From Tissierellales bacterium (GTDB lineage Bacteria; Bacillota; Clostridia; Tissierellales; Tissierellaceae): a stretch of DNA of 64,000 nucleotides. Below the pieces are notes generated by a model that worked only from the letters and a program-made list of their open reading frames with translations, did no database searches and was not told the origin of the DNA. This document shows positions 42,994 to 51,615 of the stretch, piece by piece. How positions within the stretch are numbered: the stretch's first letter is position 1; every line of letters starts with the position of its first letter. The stretch spans positions 46,574 through 110,573 of the forward strand of contig JASLBE010000002.1 in assembly GCA_030146705.1 (NCBI GenBank), written 5' to 3'. The translations under genes and the position numbers were made by a program.

Positions 42994-44255
42994 TAAATCC
43001 TAATAATTTTTGTAGCCCTAGTAATTTTTCCAGCTAATTCTTGCTCTATGGTTAAAATATGGAATTTTTCCTGGCTTACAAGGTCTATTTTAAATTCAAA
43101 AATATCACTATCATTCTTAAAACTATCCATCTCTATCCCATCTAAAATAAGCCTTGTTCTTGCACCTTTCCACCCTAGACTTGCCCTTAAGAGCCTACCC
43201 TTAATACCTTCTCCCATAGAATAATTTAGCCTGGTTTCCCCAGCTACATAAACCTGGTTAGCCTTGGACTCAAGCCTTTCAAATACCCTTAAAAAATTAC
43301 CGCTTAAAATCTTCTCAACCTCTTCATCCCCATAGCGTCCTTCCAAAAGTTTAACTATCTTCCCCATTTCAGAAGAATCCTTTAAGTCCTTTGGTAGGTC
43401 TGCTCCATCTAGGTCAGACCCAATAGCAACATGGTCTATACCAATTTTATTAATAATATAGTCTATATGGTCCATATAGTCTTTTAAGTAGGCATCTCCT
43501 CCCTCCTTTAAAAAACCATTACATAGGACAACACCAACCAGGCCCCCACTTTCTTTTATGGCCTCTAGCTGGTCATCTTTTAAATTCCTCCTATGGTTTC
43601 TTAGCTCATAAACTCCTGAATGGCTTGCTATAATTGGACTAGTTGTATTTTCTACAACCCCCCAAAAAGTTTCCTCATTCATATGGGAAACATCTATCCC
43701 AATACCTAGGTTTTCCATTTCTTTTAAGGCCAGTTTTCCCAAGTCAGTAAGTCCACCACTAGACCTAGTTTTTTGGTCAGAGTAAACCTCTCCAGCCCCC
43801 TCTCCCAAATAATTAGAATAATTCCAATTAAAGCCTAGGATTTTTACTCCCAAATCCCTTAATTGCCTTAGGATTTCCATATAATTATCCTCATCAATAA
43901 AATAGGCCCCTTCTATTGAAGGAATTGCAGATATTAGCCCATTTTTAAAGTTTTCCCTTATTTCTTCAACTGTAGCCACTATCTTAAACTTTCCCTGGTT
44001 TTTTTCCTCTGTATAATAAAGGGCATTTAAAATAGCCAAGCTTTCCGATAGGGACCTGGCTATATTTTGTCCTCCCTCATAATAGCCTTCACTAAAGGCT
44101 GCAAAAACAGGTGCCAAAAGTCCCCCTTCCTTAAGTTTTTCCAAGTCTATATGGAAGTCAGTAGCCCCACCTATATCCACAACTGGCTCCCAAGTGTCCT
44201 GGTCTATTACCCTCATCATAGTGTCATTGTGTCCATCTATAAATAATCTTTTCAT
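42993..44255 (-). CDS. Membrane-dipeptidase family (M19) peptidase
   Basis: A zinc dipeptidase, renal-dipeptidase type. The 420 residues begin FIDGHNDTMMRV (HxD zinc ligands). IPSIEGAYF (Glu ligand), GIDVSHMNEETFW, ASHSGVYEL, HRRNLKDDQL and AIGSDLDGAD follow in order. The catalytic domain ends near residue 325. The last 90 or so residues are a beta-rich extension (VYVAGETRLNYSMGEG onward) with no motif I recognise. No signal peptide. An M55 peptidase gene lies upstream on the same strand, but DnaA-box-like sites and about 150 bp separate them. Confidence 0.92.
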   Translation of the reverse strand: MKRLFIDGHNDTMMRVIDQDTWEPVVDIGGATDFHIDLEKLKEGGLLAPVFAAFSEGYYEGGQNIARSLSESLAILNALYYTEEKNQGKFKIVATVEEIRENFKNGLISAIPSIEGAYFIDEDNYMEILRQLRDLGVKILGFNWNYSNYLGEGAGEVYSDQKTRSSGGLTDLGKLALKEMENLGIGIDVSHMNEETFWGVVENTTSPIIASHSGVYELRNHRRNLKDDQLEAIKESGGLVGVVLCNGFLKEGGDAYLKDYMDHIDYIINKIGIDHVAIGSDLDGADLPKDLKDSSEMGKIVKLLEGRYGDEEVEKILSGNFLRVFERLESKANQVYVAGETRLNYSMGEGIKGRLLRASLGWKGARTRLILDGIEMDSFKNDSDIFEFKIDLVSQEKFHILTIEQELAGKITRATKIIRI

Positions 44256-44289
44256 TTAATCCACTCCCAAACTTATTGTATATAATTTT

Positions 44290-44346
44290 TGTGAATAAGT
44301 TATATATATTTAAAAATCACTGTGGATAAGTTACAACTTGGTCCAC
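44290..44346. other. Cluster of DnaA-box-like sequences
   Basis: TGTGGATAA at 44321-44329 is the exact complement of TTATCCACA. TGTGAATAA at 44290-44298 has one mismatch, and GGTCCACA near 44339-44346 is a weaker site on the other strand. It lies upstream of the M19 gene. Confidence 0.4.
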
Positions 44347-44407
44347 AGTTCTTAATAAGTCTAAATCTTCCACTAAATTAAACTTATTAAATAACTAATA
44401 ACCTGGC

Positions 44408-45214
44408 CTACATTATAAACATCCTAGTAGTCATAAGGTCTAAAACTGTTTCAGCCTCATATACAACAGTCCTAGGATCCAGCTTCTTAACCCCTGGATA
44501 GTGGCTGGCCCTGGCAACCTCTCTTTGGTCCTTATAAGAAATCTCAACCCTAAATTTTTCTTCCAGGCTAAAGTCATACTGGCTCTTATTTCCAATATTT
44601 AAAACTGCCTCCTTGGCAGTTTTTTCTATCTCCCTTAAAACAAGACTAGGAGATTTATTTAAACTAGCCCCCCCAATACCCTCTTTGACACTAACAGTTT
44701 TTATACTAGGCTCTATCTCCTTTGCCCTTTGGCAAATTTCCCTGTCACCTGTTAAAAGAATAGAGGCTACTTTTAATTCCCTGGCCCAAAGATTATTTAG
44801 CTTAAATTCTGAAACAAACTCACCATTAACCCTTATGTAATTTATTTTAGAATTACTAATAGTATGGGCAAGAGGATTACCATCTTCATAAGAACCAGAG
44901 TGGTAGCCAACATAAATAATCCCATCAAAACTTTCATCTAAAAGCCCTAGCATAGAAACAGGCTCCCCTGTCCAGCCCCTGATTAGCCTTACCTCTTCTG
45001 GGAAAATATCTATATCTAAATTCCTGGCAGTTTCATGGGCATCTTTAATATAAATCTCCCTTGCACCACCAGCAAGGGCACCCTTGACTGCTGCTAGGGT
45101 CTCCTTATTCATTTGCTCCCTGGCTTTTTTATACTCCTCCTCCCTAAGGTCTGCCTCCTCCCAGGAGGTTACCCCAGTAACACCTTCAATATCAACACTA
45201 ATATATATCTTCAT
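44408..45214 (-). CDS. M55 family D-aminopeptidase (DppA-like)
   Basis: A zinc D-aminopeptidase of the DppA type. I use the ATG at 45214 with the site AGGTGGGGGAA; the frame from a TTG at 45247 would translate through that site. The 268 residues have KIYISVDIEGVTGVTSWEE (metal ligands D8 and E10), YIKDAHETARNLD, YVGYHSGS, PLAHTIS and GDREICQRAKEI. It likely releases D-amino acids from peptides, perhaps cell wall fragments. It sits 45 bp downstream of the YgjP-type gene, so it may be cotranscribed with it. Confidence 0.92.
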   Translation of the reverse strand: MKIYISVDIEGVTGVTSWEEADLREEEYKKAREQMNKETLAAVKGALAGGAREIYIKDAHETARNLDIDIFPEEVRLIRGWTGEPVSMLGLLDESFDGIIYVGYHSGSYEDGNPLAHTISNSKINYIRVNGEFVSEFKLNNLWARELKVASILLTGDREICQRAKEIEPSIKTVSVKEGIGGASLNKSPSLVLREIEKTAKEAVLNIGNKSQYDFSLEEKFRVEISYKDQREVARASHYPGVKKLDPRTVVYEAETVLDLMTTRMFIM

Positions 45215-45259
45215 CTGTTCCCCCACCTTTAATTTCTGATTTTTCAAAAAATAACTAAC

Positions 45260-45973
45260 CTAGTCCTCCCAATGAATTAAATATCCATCAAGCTCTCCTT
45301 GGATTTTTTCCCAGCCTGGAAAAACCTCTGTCATCTTTCTTTTAAAGCCTGCCCCATGGCCTCTTTCAAACAAGTGGACCATTTCGTGGACTAGGACATA
45401 CTCTAAGTATTTTTTTGGTAACTTGGCTAATTCTAGGTTGATCCAAATATTTCCCCTAGTAACATTACAAGTCCCCCACCTAGTTTTCATCTTTTTTGTC
45501 CTAACACTGGCTACCCTTATGTCCATTTTTTCTTCCCACTTCTTAAGAAGTAGGGCAATTTCATTTTCTAATTCCTTCCTGTACCACTCTTTTACTAGGC
45601 TTAGCCCCCTGGCTTCTCCTGTAGCTTCTTTTATATTCACAACTAGCCTGCCATTTTCTTCTTCTACATACAAGGGGTTTTTCTTAATATAATTTATTTT
45701 CAACTGGAGTTGCCTGTTAAAGATTGGGATTTTTTCTCCATCCCTAAGGCTTATCCTAGTTAACTTCTTAAGGTCCTTCCCCTTGTTTAAATGGGTCATA
45801 ATCCAAGCTTGTTTCTTGCCTAAAAACTTGATTAAGTCTTCCTTATCTGCATTAATTGGTGCAACTAGCTGGACCTCCCCTGAACTTCTTTTAATCTTAA
45901 GATAGGTATGCCTTATGTTTTTCCTTATTAGCCTAACATATATCCCCATATCTTCTAGGTAAATTTCCTCCAT
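45260..45973 (-). CDS. YgjP-type M48-like metallopeptidase (SprT-like)
   Basis: 237 residues. The N-terminal half is a beta-rich domain ending near 120. The C-terminal half has KKMKTRWGTCNVTRGNIW, LAKLPKKYLEYVLVHEMVHL (zinc HExxH) and HGAGFKRKM as the third ligand region. This is the DUF45/YgjP family; its substrate is unknown and it may be linked to nucleic acid or restriction functions in other genomes. The 45-bp gap to the M55 gene suggests one operon. Confidence 0.9.
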   Translation of the reverse strand: MEEIYLEDMGIYVRLIRKNIRHTYLKIKRSSGEVQLVAPINADKEDLIKFLGKKQAWIMTHLNKGKDLKKLTRISLRDGEKIPIFNRQLQLKINYIKKNPLYVEEENGRLVVNIKEATGEARGLSLVKEWYRKELENEIALLLKKWEEKMDIRVASVRTKKMKTRWGTCNVTRGNIWINLELAKLPKKYLEYVLVHEMVHLFERGHGAGFKRKMTEVFPGWEKIQGELDGYLIHWED

Positions 45974-46130
45974 TTAACCACCTCTATACCAACCTATTAT
46001 AATCTATGTTTTCTAATAAAACTAGCTTTCTAGGAAATTTCTAAGAAAATATGATAGAATATACAAATAATGGTAGTCTAATAAAATAGCTAGCTATTTA
46101 GTCTAAAGAAATACTTAAAGGAGTGATTTT

Positions 46131-46727
46131 ATGAAAAGAAAATTCTTAAGTTTCTTCCTAGTACTAGTTTTAGGCCTAGGCTTGGTTGCCTGTGAACCTT
46201 CCAAGCTTAAGGAGGACCAACCTAATACTAAGGGTCCTGAACTTACTACTAATGAAGAAGAAAATGCTGAAACTACTAATGGCAAGGAAAACAATCCAAA
46301 AACTGAAAAATCCGAACCTATAGAAATAGCCAAAAGCCAAATAGGCAAAAAAGACCTAGAAGGATATTCAAAGCTAGATAGTTTTGACTTCGATTTTTCT
46401 GAAGAAGATAAGTTTATAGTTGACCTATATGCAAATGTTGATATAGACCAATCTGGAGAACTAATCCTTGATGATGGACAAAATTGGAAGATAGTTGCAA
46501 GTAAAGGGGAGGAAAACTACCTACTACTAGATGAATATATACAACTTGGTAAAATAAATATTTTTTCAACTACTAGTGATGATAATAAACTTTCCATAGT
46601 TGCTGAATGTAGTTCCACAGCAGGACTTGTAATCTTTAAGTTTGATTATAATCCAAGCAAGGAAGCCTTTGAAAAAACCTACTTATATAACCTAGATGGT
46701 AATGTAAATAAGCTTACAAACTACTAA
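46131..46727 (+). CDS. Putative lipoprotein, unknown function
   Basis: 198 residues. The signal MKRKFLSFFLVLVLGLGLVACEP contains a lipobox (LVAC), so Cys-21 should be lipidated and the protein anchored on the outer face of the membrane. A polar, Glu/Asn-rich linker (about 25-65) precedes a domain of about 130 residues with no recognised motif (LEGYSKLDSFDFDF, DLYANVDIDQSGEL). GAGTGA-type site upstream; monocistronic, ending at a perfect palindromic terminator. Confidence 0.75.
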   Translation: MKRKFLSFFLVLVLGLGLVACEPSKLKEDQPNTKGPELTTNEEENAETTNGKENNPKTEKSEPIEIAKSQIGKKDLEGYSKLDSFDFDFSEEDKFIVDLYANVDIDQSGELILDDGQNWKIVASKGEENYLLLDEYIQLGKINIFSTTSDDNKLSIVAECSSTAGLVIFKFDYNPSKEAFEKTYLYNLDGNVNKLTNY

Positions 46728-46731
46728 TATA

Positions 46732-46767
46732 AAAAACCCTGTTTAAGTTAACTTAAACAGGGTTTTT
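46732..46767. terminator. Bidirectional terminator between the lipoprotein gene and the threonine aldolase gene
   Basis: An 18-bp perfect palindrome: AAAAACCCTGTTTAAGTT and its complement AACTTAAACAGGGTTTTT. Confidence 0.9.
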
Positions 46768-46768
46768 A

Positions 46769-47791
46769 TTAATTATGGCAGGACTTAATTAGTTGAACCA
46801 AGCCATCTACATCAGATTTTTCCATATCAAAAGAAGTAATAAGCCTAATTACTCCCTCTTCCTCATCTGTTACATAGAAGTAAAGTTCTTCTTGTAATTT
46901 TTCAATAGTCTCAAAAGGCATTTTAACAAATAAAATATTTGCATTAGAATAGTCAATAACCTCTATTCCATCTATTTGCCCTAAGCATTCATTTAAATAC
47001 CTACCAGCATCATTAGCTTTTTTAGCATTTTCTATCCATAAGTTATTGGTTAAGTAAGGGATATATTGGGCAGAAATAAACCTCATCTTAGAAGTTAACT
47101 GCATACCTTGCTTAATAAAGTACTTATGCCTTCTTTTAAAGTCTGGGTTTAGGCAAACTATGGCCTCTCCCATCATCATACCATTTTTAGTACCACCAAA
47201 AGAAAATAGGTCAACTCCTGTGTCCCCTACCATTTCTTTTAAGGTTTTACCTGTAACCTCTAGGGCATTTGCAATCCTAGCCCCATCTAGCTGTAAGTAC
47301 ATACCATTTTTATGGGCAAAATCAGCCAAGTCCTTTATTTCCTCTGGTGTATAAACTGTTCCAAGCTCCGTTAAGTTTGATATACAAACTATCTTAGGTT
47401 GACTAGCATGTGGATCATCAACATTAGCCAAAACAGGTTTTATGTCCTCTGGCCTTATTTTGCCATGTTCACTTGATATAGTTAATATTTTAGACCCATT
47501 AAACCTTTCTAGGGCATTACACTCATCTACATTTATATGGGTTGTTTCTGCTGTTACTGCTGCCTCAAAAGGAAATAGCATCCCACTAAGCCCTATTATA
47601 TTGGCTGCGGTTCCTGTAGAAACAAAGTAAATATCTGCCTCCTTACCAAGCAGGTCCTCTATTAGTCCCTTGGCCCTTAAAGTTGTTTCATCTGCCCCAT
47701 AGGGAAAATCATACCTAGTACTTTCTTCTTCCAAGGCCCTTATAATCTCCCTATGCACCCCTGAATTATTATCACTAGCAAACATCTTCAT
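46769..47791 (-). CDS. ltaE: Low-specificity L-threonine aldolase
   Basis: A PLP enzyme splitting threonine or allo-threonine to glycine and acetaldehyde. The 340 residues contain FASDNNSGVHREI, ADIYFVSTGTAANIIGL, HINVDECNALERF, LDGARIANALEV and the lysine in DLFSFGGTKNGMMMGEA. Fold-type I length and motifs are normal. AGGAGGTTTTTGAG is upstream of the ATG. Monocistronic. Related beta-hydroxy amino acid aldolases cannot be ruled out. Confidence 0.93.
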   Translation of the reverse strand: MKMFASDNNSGVHREIIRALEEESTRYDFPYGADETTLRAKGLIEDLLGKEADIYFVSTGTAANIIGLSGMLFPFEAAVTAETTHINVDECNALERFNGSKILTISSEHGKIRPEDIKPVLANVDDPHASQPKIVCISNLTELGTVYTPEEIKDLADFAHKNGMYLQLDGARIANALEVTGKTLKEMVGDTGVDLFSFGGTKNGMMMGEAIVCLNPDFKRRHKYFIKQGMQLTSKMRFISAQYIPYLTNNLWIENAKKANDAGRYLNECLGQIDGIEVIDYSNANILFVKMPFETIEKLQEELYFYVTDEEEGVIRLITSFDMEKSDVDGLVQLIKSCHN

Positions 47792-48098
47792 CTCAAAAAC
47801 CTCCTAAGTTTAATTTCATTAATCTCCTTTAAGTAAAAGTCCCTAAAGACTTATTTCTAAAATTTTAATAAGTCTCTCTTATAATATAAGTTAAATTTAC
47901 CACTAGCCCATAAGCCTAGACTAATAAATTTAAGGCCACTTAACTTTAAAATTTATAATCTAAACTATTAAATATTTTAGACTTTTGTTTTTATAATAGC
48001 ACATATATCAATGAATACAAAGATTTTTATTAGGAAATATTATAATATACTTCCAAGTTTATAGTAAAAAAAATAATAGCACCTAAGGGTGCCATTAC
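47792..48098. other. AT-rich intergenic region between the helicase and aldolase genes
   Basis: About 300 bases. It holds the helicase terminator hairpin and, on the minus strand, a TATTATA-type -10 for the aldolase and the AGGAGG site. No ORF or other structure is supported. Confidence 0.5.
48075..48095 (-). terminator. Terminator of the DEAD-box helicase gene
   Basis: Stem ATGGCACC/GGTGCTAT with a CTTA loop and a long T-run on the minus strand. Confidence 0.82.
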
Positions 48099-49652
48099 TT
48101 AACTAGATTTTGAATTAGCTCTTTCAACTTTTATTGGTCTTCCCTTTATCTTACTACCACTCATCTTCCTAATGGCAGCATCTGCCTTAGATTCTGGTAT
48201 TTCAAAGAAAGAAAACGTATCATATATATCTATTTTTTCCACTAAACTACTTTCAATATCCATATTTTCCATAATTCCAGCCAGGATATGGTTAGGCTTA
48301 ATGCCCATCTTCCTACCTAGGTTTAGGTACATCCTTGTAATTTTATTGGATTCAACCTTTTCTTCCTTCTTACTATCCTCTAAGTAAAGCTTTAAAATAG
48401 CAGCTGAAAAATTTAATAGGTCCTCTTCATTTACATTTTTATTAATAACTTTTTTGTAAAACTTAAGGTCACTATTTTCCATCTTATCCCCTATTTCACT
48501 AAGGGTTAAGTCAATCCTTTTTTTCCTAACATCTTCCATTGTAGGATAGTCAGCCTTTTCAATCTTGCCCTTAATATATCTTTCAATATTCTTAAGCCTA
48601 TAGTTGTCCCTTCTTGAAACGAAGTTAAAGGCCCTTCCTTCCCTACCAGCCCTACCAGTTCTACCTATCCTGTGAACATAGTATTCTTCATCCTCTGGCA
48701 TATCATAGTTTACTACAATATCTATATCATCTATATCTATTCCCCTTGCAGCCACATCAGTTGCAACAAGAACTTTTGTACTTCCATTTCTAAACCTTGC
48801 CATTACCTTGTCTCTTTGGTTTTGCCTCAAATCTCCATGAAGTCCATCAGCAAGATAACCCCTGTCTAATAAGTTGTCTACCAACCTATCAACTTGTTTT
48901 TTAGTATTACAAAATACAATAGTTAATTTAGGTTCATAAAAATCAATTACTCTTGAAAGAATTTCCTCTTTATTCCCCTGTTTAATATTATAGTAAGTTT
49001 GTTCGATTTTAGATACTGTAACCTGGCTTTTTTTGACCCTAATAATTTCTGCATCTTTTTGGTACTTCTTAGCAAATTTTAAAATTTCCTTGTCCATAGT
49101 TGCAGAAAAGAATACAGTCTGCCTGTCCTTATTTAAACCCTTAAGAATAAAGTCCATATCTCCTCTAAAACCCATGTCAAACATTTCATCAGCCTCATCT
49201 AAGACTATAGTCTTTATATTAGAAAAATCTATAGTTTTTCTCTTAGTATGATCAATGATCCTGCCTGGAGTTCCCACTACTATATGAACACCCTTCTTCA
49301 ATTGTTTGATTTGCCTATTTATAGATTCGCCTCCATAAATAGCCTCTACCCTAAGACCTTTTTTATACTTGCCTAGCTTTTTAATTTCTTCTGCTACCTG
49401 CATTGAAAGCTCTCTAGTTGGGCAAAGTACCATAGCCTGAATACTTCTATCTTTCAAATCACAATTTTCTATAAAAGGTATAGAAAAAGCAGCAGTCTTT
49501 CCAGTCCCCGTTTGAGATTGACCTATAATATCTTTACCATCAAGAAGTTTTGGTATGGCGTCATTTTGTATTTTTGACATTTCTTCAAACCCCATATCCT
49601 CAACAGCTCTTAATGTCTCAGGAGACAAATTTAATTCTTTAAATTTCATCAT
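48099..49652 (-). CDS. DEAD-box RNA helicase with DbpA-type RNA-binding domain
   Basis: 517 residues. All helicase motifs are present: AIPKLLDGKD with the Q motif before it, QSQTGTGKT (I), PTRELSMQ (Ia), LDEADEMFD (II), FSATMD (III), ATDVAARGID and HRIGRTGRAGR (VI). The last 75 or so residues (TRMYLNLGRKMGIKP, GSKIKGRPIKVERA) are the DbpA/CsdA C-terminal RNA-binding domain, which in DbpA recognises 23S rRNA hairpin 92. It is likely a ribosome-assembly or cold-adaptation helicase (CshA/DbpA type). Monocistronic. Confidence 0.94.
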   Translation of the reverse strand: MMKFKELNLSPETLRAVEDMGFEEMSKIQNDAIPKLLDGKDIIGQSQTGTGKTAAFSIPFIENCDLKDRSIQAMVLCPTRELSMQVAEEIKKLGKYKKGLRVEAIYGGESINRQIKQLKKGVHIVVGTPGRIIDHTKRKTIDFSNIKTIVLDEADEMFDMGFRGDMDFILKGLNKDRQTVFFSATMDKEILKFAKKYQKDAEIIRVKKSQVTVSKIEQTYYNIKQGNKEEILSRVIDFYEPKLTIVFCNTKKQVDRLVDNLLDRGYLADGLHGDLRQNQRDKVMARFRNGSTKVLVATDVAARGIDIDDIDIVVNYDMPEDEEYYVHRIGRTGRAGREGRAFNFVSRRDNYRLKNIERYIKGKIEKADYPTMEDVRKKRIDLTLSEIGDKMENSDLKFYKKVINKNVNEEDLLNFSAAILKLYLEDSKKEEKVESNKITRMYLNLGRKMGIKPNHILAGIMENMDIESSLVEKIDIYDTFSFFEIPESKADAAIRKMSGSKIKGRPIKVERANSKSS

Positions 49653-49737
49653 ATTTATTTTTAATCTTCCTTCCTTTATTCAAACCTTAAGTATATACCT
49701 TAAAGCAAAATAATACAAGGTTTATTTTTAAATAAAA

Positions 49738-49763
49738 AAGATCCCTAGTAAACTAAGGATCCT
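49738..49763 (-). terminator. Terminator of the antiporter/TrxR/ASST operon
   Basis: Stem GATCC.TTAGT/ACTAG.GGATC-like (GGATCCTTAGT with ACTAGGGATC) and TTTTTTATTT on the minus strand. Confidence 0.75.
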
Positions 49764-49774
49764 TTTATATCTAT

Positions 49775-51598
49775 TTAAGCATAATCTTCTACGAAATCTG
49801 CAACTTGGTCAAATGTTTTATCTCCACCAGCAATCCTCTTAACTTCCATACCATCTTTAAAGATTACTAAAACAGGAATTCCTTGAACTCCATATTGACC
49901 TACAACTTCAGGATTATCATCTACATCTACATAGAATACATCCACATCTACATCTACAACATCTAAAACTTCTTCTATAATTGGATGTAGAGCCTTACAA
50001 TTTTGACATCTTTCAGCCCCAAATAATACTAAAGAAGTCTTCTTGTTGCCTAGTATAGTCCTATTAAATGTTTTATCATCAACAGGAGTAAATACATCCG
50101 TATTTATACTAAATACCTTTTCCTTCTTAGGTGCAGTTGACTTAGCCCTCATAGACTGTAACTCATCATCCCTAGCTACACAAAGTGCGTCTGATTCTGT
50201 GTATGGTAGGGTACCTTCTACCTCAACAGTAGTTTTAGCACCAAATTTACCAGCATTTGGAAGCCTCCAAGTAATTACATCTACTTCCTCTATTGGAACT
50301 TCAACAGGTGTTTCTTCTTGAGGAACCCAAGAATACGGATACCTGTATCCACGGTAAATCATATTATTTCTACCAGTAGTTTCTCCATCTACATAGTATG
50401 GTGAAATCCATTCCCAAACAACCTCATGGTCTTCTGTAACCTCTATTAGCCTACCATTAGAACCTTCATCAATTAAAGTATTTCCATTTGGTAGCCTTTG
50501 GGCACTACTTACATAAGGACTGTAGAATTTCTGAGCATCTGTTGGTATAACAGCATTTATTTCATCTGGCGTAAATTGCCATTCAATATCAAGTGTTACT
50601 GGGTTTATTTCAAGAACTCTAGAATAGTCTCTTAAGGCATTCTTTTGTCCCATTTTACTACTTGGGTTTGGTAGTCCATATCCACCCCAACCACCATTGT
50701 CATAGACTAAGATATTTCCTTCTCCTGGAAGTCCCCTAGGAATCATATGAGTATGGTGAGGCCCTATTATATAGTCTATATGACGAGTTGCTTCATCATC
50801 ATAGTTAGGTCCTATTTGCCAAACAACTTCACCAGTTTTCTTAGAAATAATAGCTAGGAAGTTTGCTTCCCTACTATCAAAAATTATATTATCTGGGTGG
50901 AATCTTTCATCACCTTGGTCATACCACTTATTAGGTCCAAGATAACTCATACAGTTAATGTGCAGCCAGTCACCTATACCACCATCAACATTCCTAAGAT
51001 TAGGGTTACGAGCTAAAACATTCTTAGCAGCCTCATCAAAACCAAACTCATCAAAATGTTCATTTGCATGCCATTCCCAAACAATATTTCCTTCCCAATC
51101 AACCTCATAGAAAACATCATCTAATAACCTATGTTGTGAAATTTTAGGATTTCTTACAGTTGTATGTCCTAAAATTAGGGTATTACCCTTTAAAGGTGTT
51201 GGATCCATTCCTGGTACATAGTATCCTACTGGGTTTCCTTCTCTTTGGTAGTCATGGTGGTGTCTTGCCATCCATCTTGGCTCTTCACCAGGATCTTCTA
51301 TGTACTCCCACTTATCAAATTTCCATACAATGTTTCCATCATAGTCAATTTGAACTAGGTCCACACTGTCTTGCATACCATATTGAGTATTCCTGTCTCC
51401 TGAGTGTCCTATTAAATATCCTCCTGGTAAAAGCTTATTAGGGAAACCATGAAATTCGTCCCATCTTCTAACCTCATTACCATTCATATCAAATAATAAT
51501 GCACCCTTGTTAATAGTTGGTACTAAATTATAACCATTCCAACATTTTTCTGGTTTATAAACTGTAACACCAGTTGGATATACCGTTGGATGACCCAT
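49775..51598 (-). CDS. Arylsulfotransferase-thioredoxin fusion protein
   Basis: 607 residues, no signal peptide. Residues about 1-430 match the arylsulfotransferase (ASST) beta-propeller family: repeated W-containing blades (GNIVWKFDKW, GNIVWEWHANE, GEVVWQIGP, DIEWQFTP, VVWEW), the conserved DWLHINCMSY (H213) and GPHHTHMIPRG (H281-H284). A linker (about 430-495) follows. Residues about 500-607 are a thioredoxin domain with FGAERCQNC (C531, C534) and cis-Pro in GIPVLV. ASST enzymes move sulfate between phenols without PAPS. Fusion to thioredoxin and location beside a reductase are unusual. The substrate is unknown. Confidence 0.88.
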   Translation of the reverse strand: MGHPTVYPTGVTVYKPEKCWNGYNLVPTINKGALLFDMNGNEVRRWDEFHGFPNKLLPGGYLIGHSGDRNTQYGMQDSVDLVQIDYDGNIVWKFDKWEYIEDPGEEPRWMARHHHDYQREGNPVGYYVPGMDPTPLKGNTLILGHTTVRNPKISQHRLLDDVFYEVDWEGNIVWEWHANEHFDEFGFDEAAKNVLARNPNLRNVDGGIGDWLHINCMSYLGPNKWYDQGDERFHPDNIIFDSREANFLAIISKKTGEVVWQIGPNYDDEATRHIDYIIGPHHTHMIPRGLPGEGNILVYDNGGWGGYGLPNPSSKMGQKNALRDYSRVLEINPVTLDIEWQFTPDEINAVIPTDAQKFYSPYVSSAQRLPNGNTLIDEGSNGRLIEVTEDHEVVWEWISPYYVDGETTGRNNMIYRGYRYPYSWVPQEETPVEVPIEEVDVITWRLPNAGKFGAKTTVEVEGTLPYTESDALCVARDDELQSMRAKSTAPKKEKVFSINTDVFTPVDDKTFNRTILGNKKTSLVLFGAERCQNCKALHPIIEEVLDVVDVDVDVFYVDVDDNPEVVGQYGVQGIPVLVIFKDGMEVKRIAGGDKTFDQVADFVEDYA

Positions 51599-51615
51599 AA
51601 TATCACTCCTTCTTT

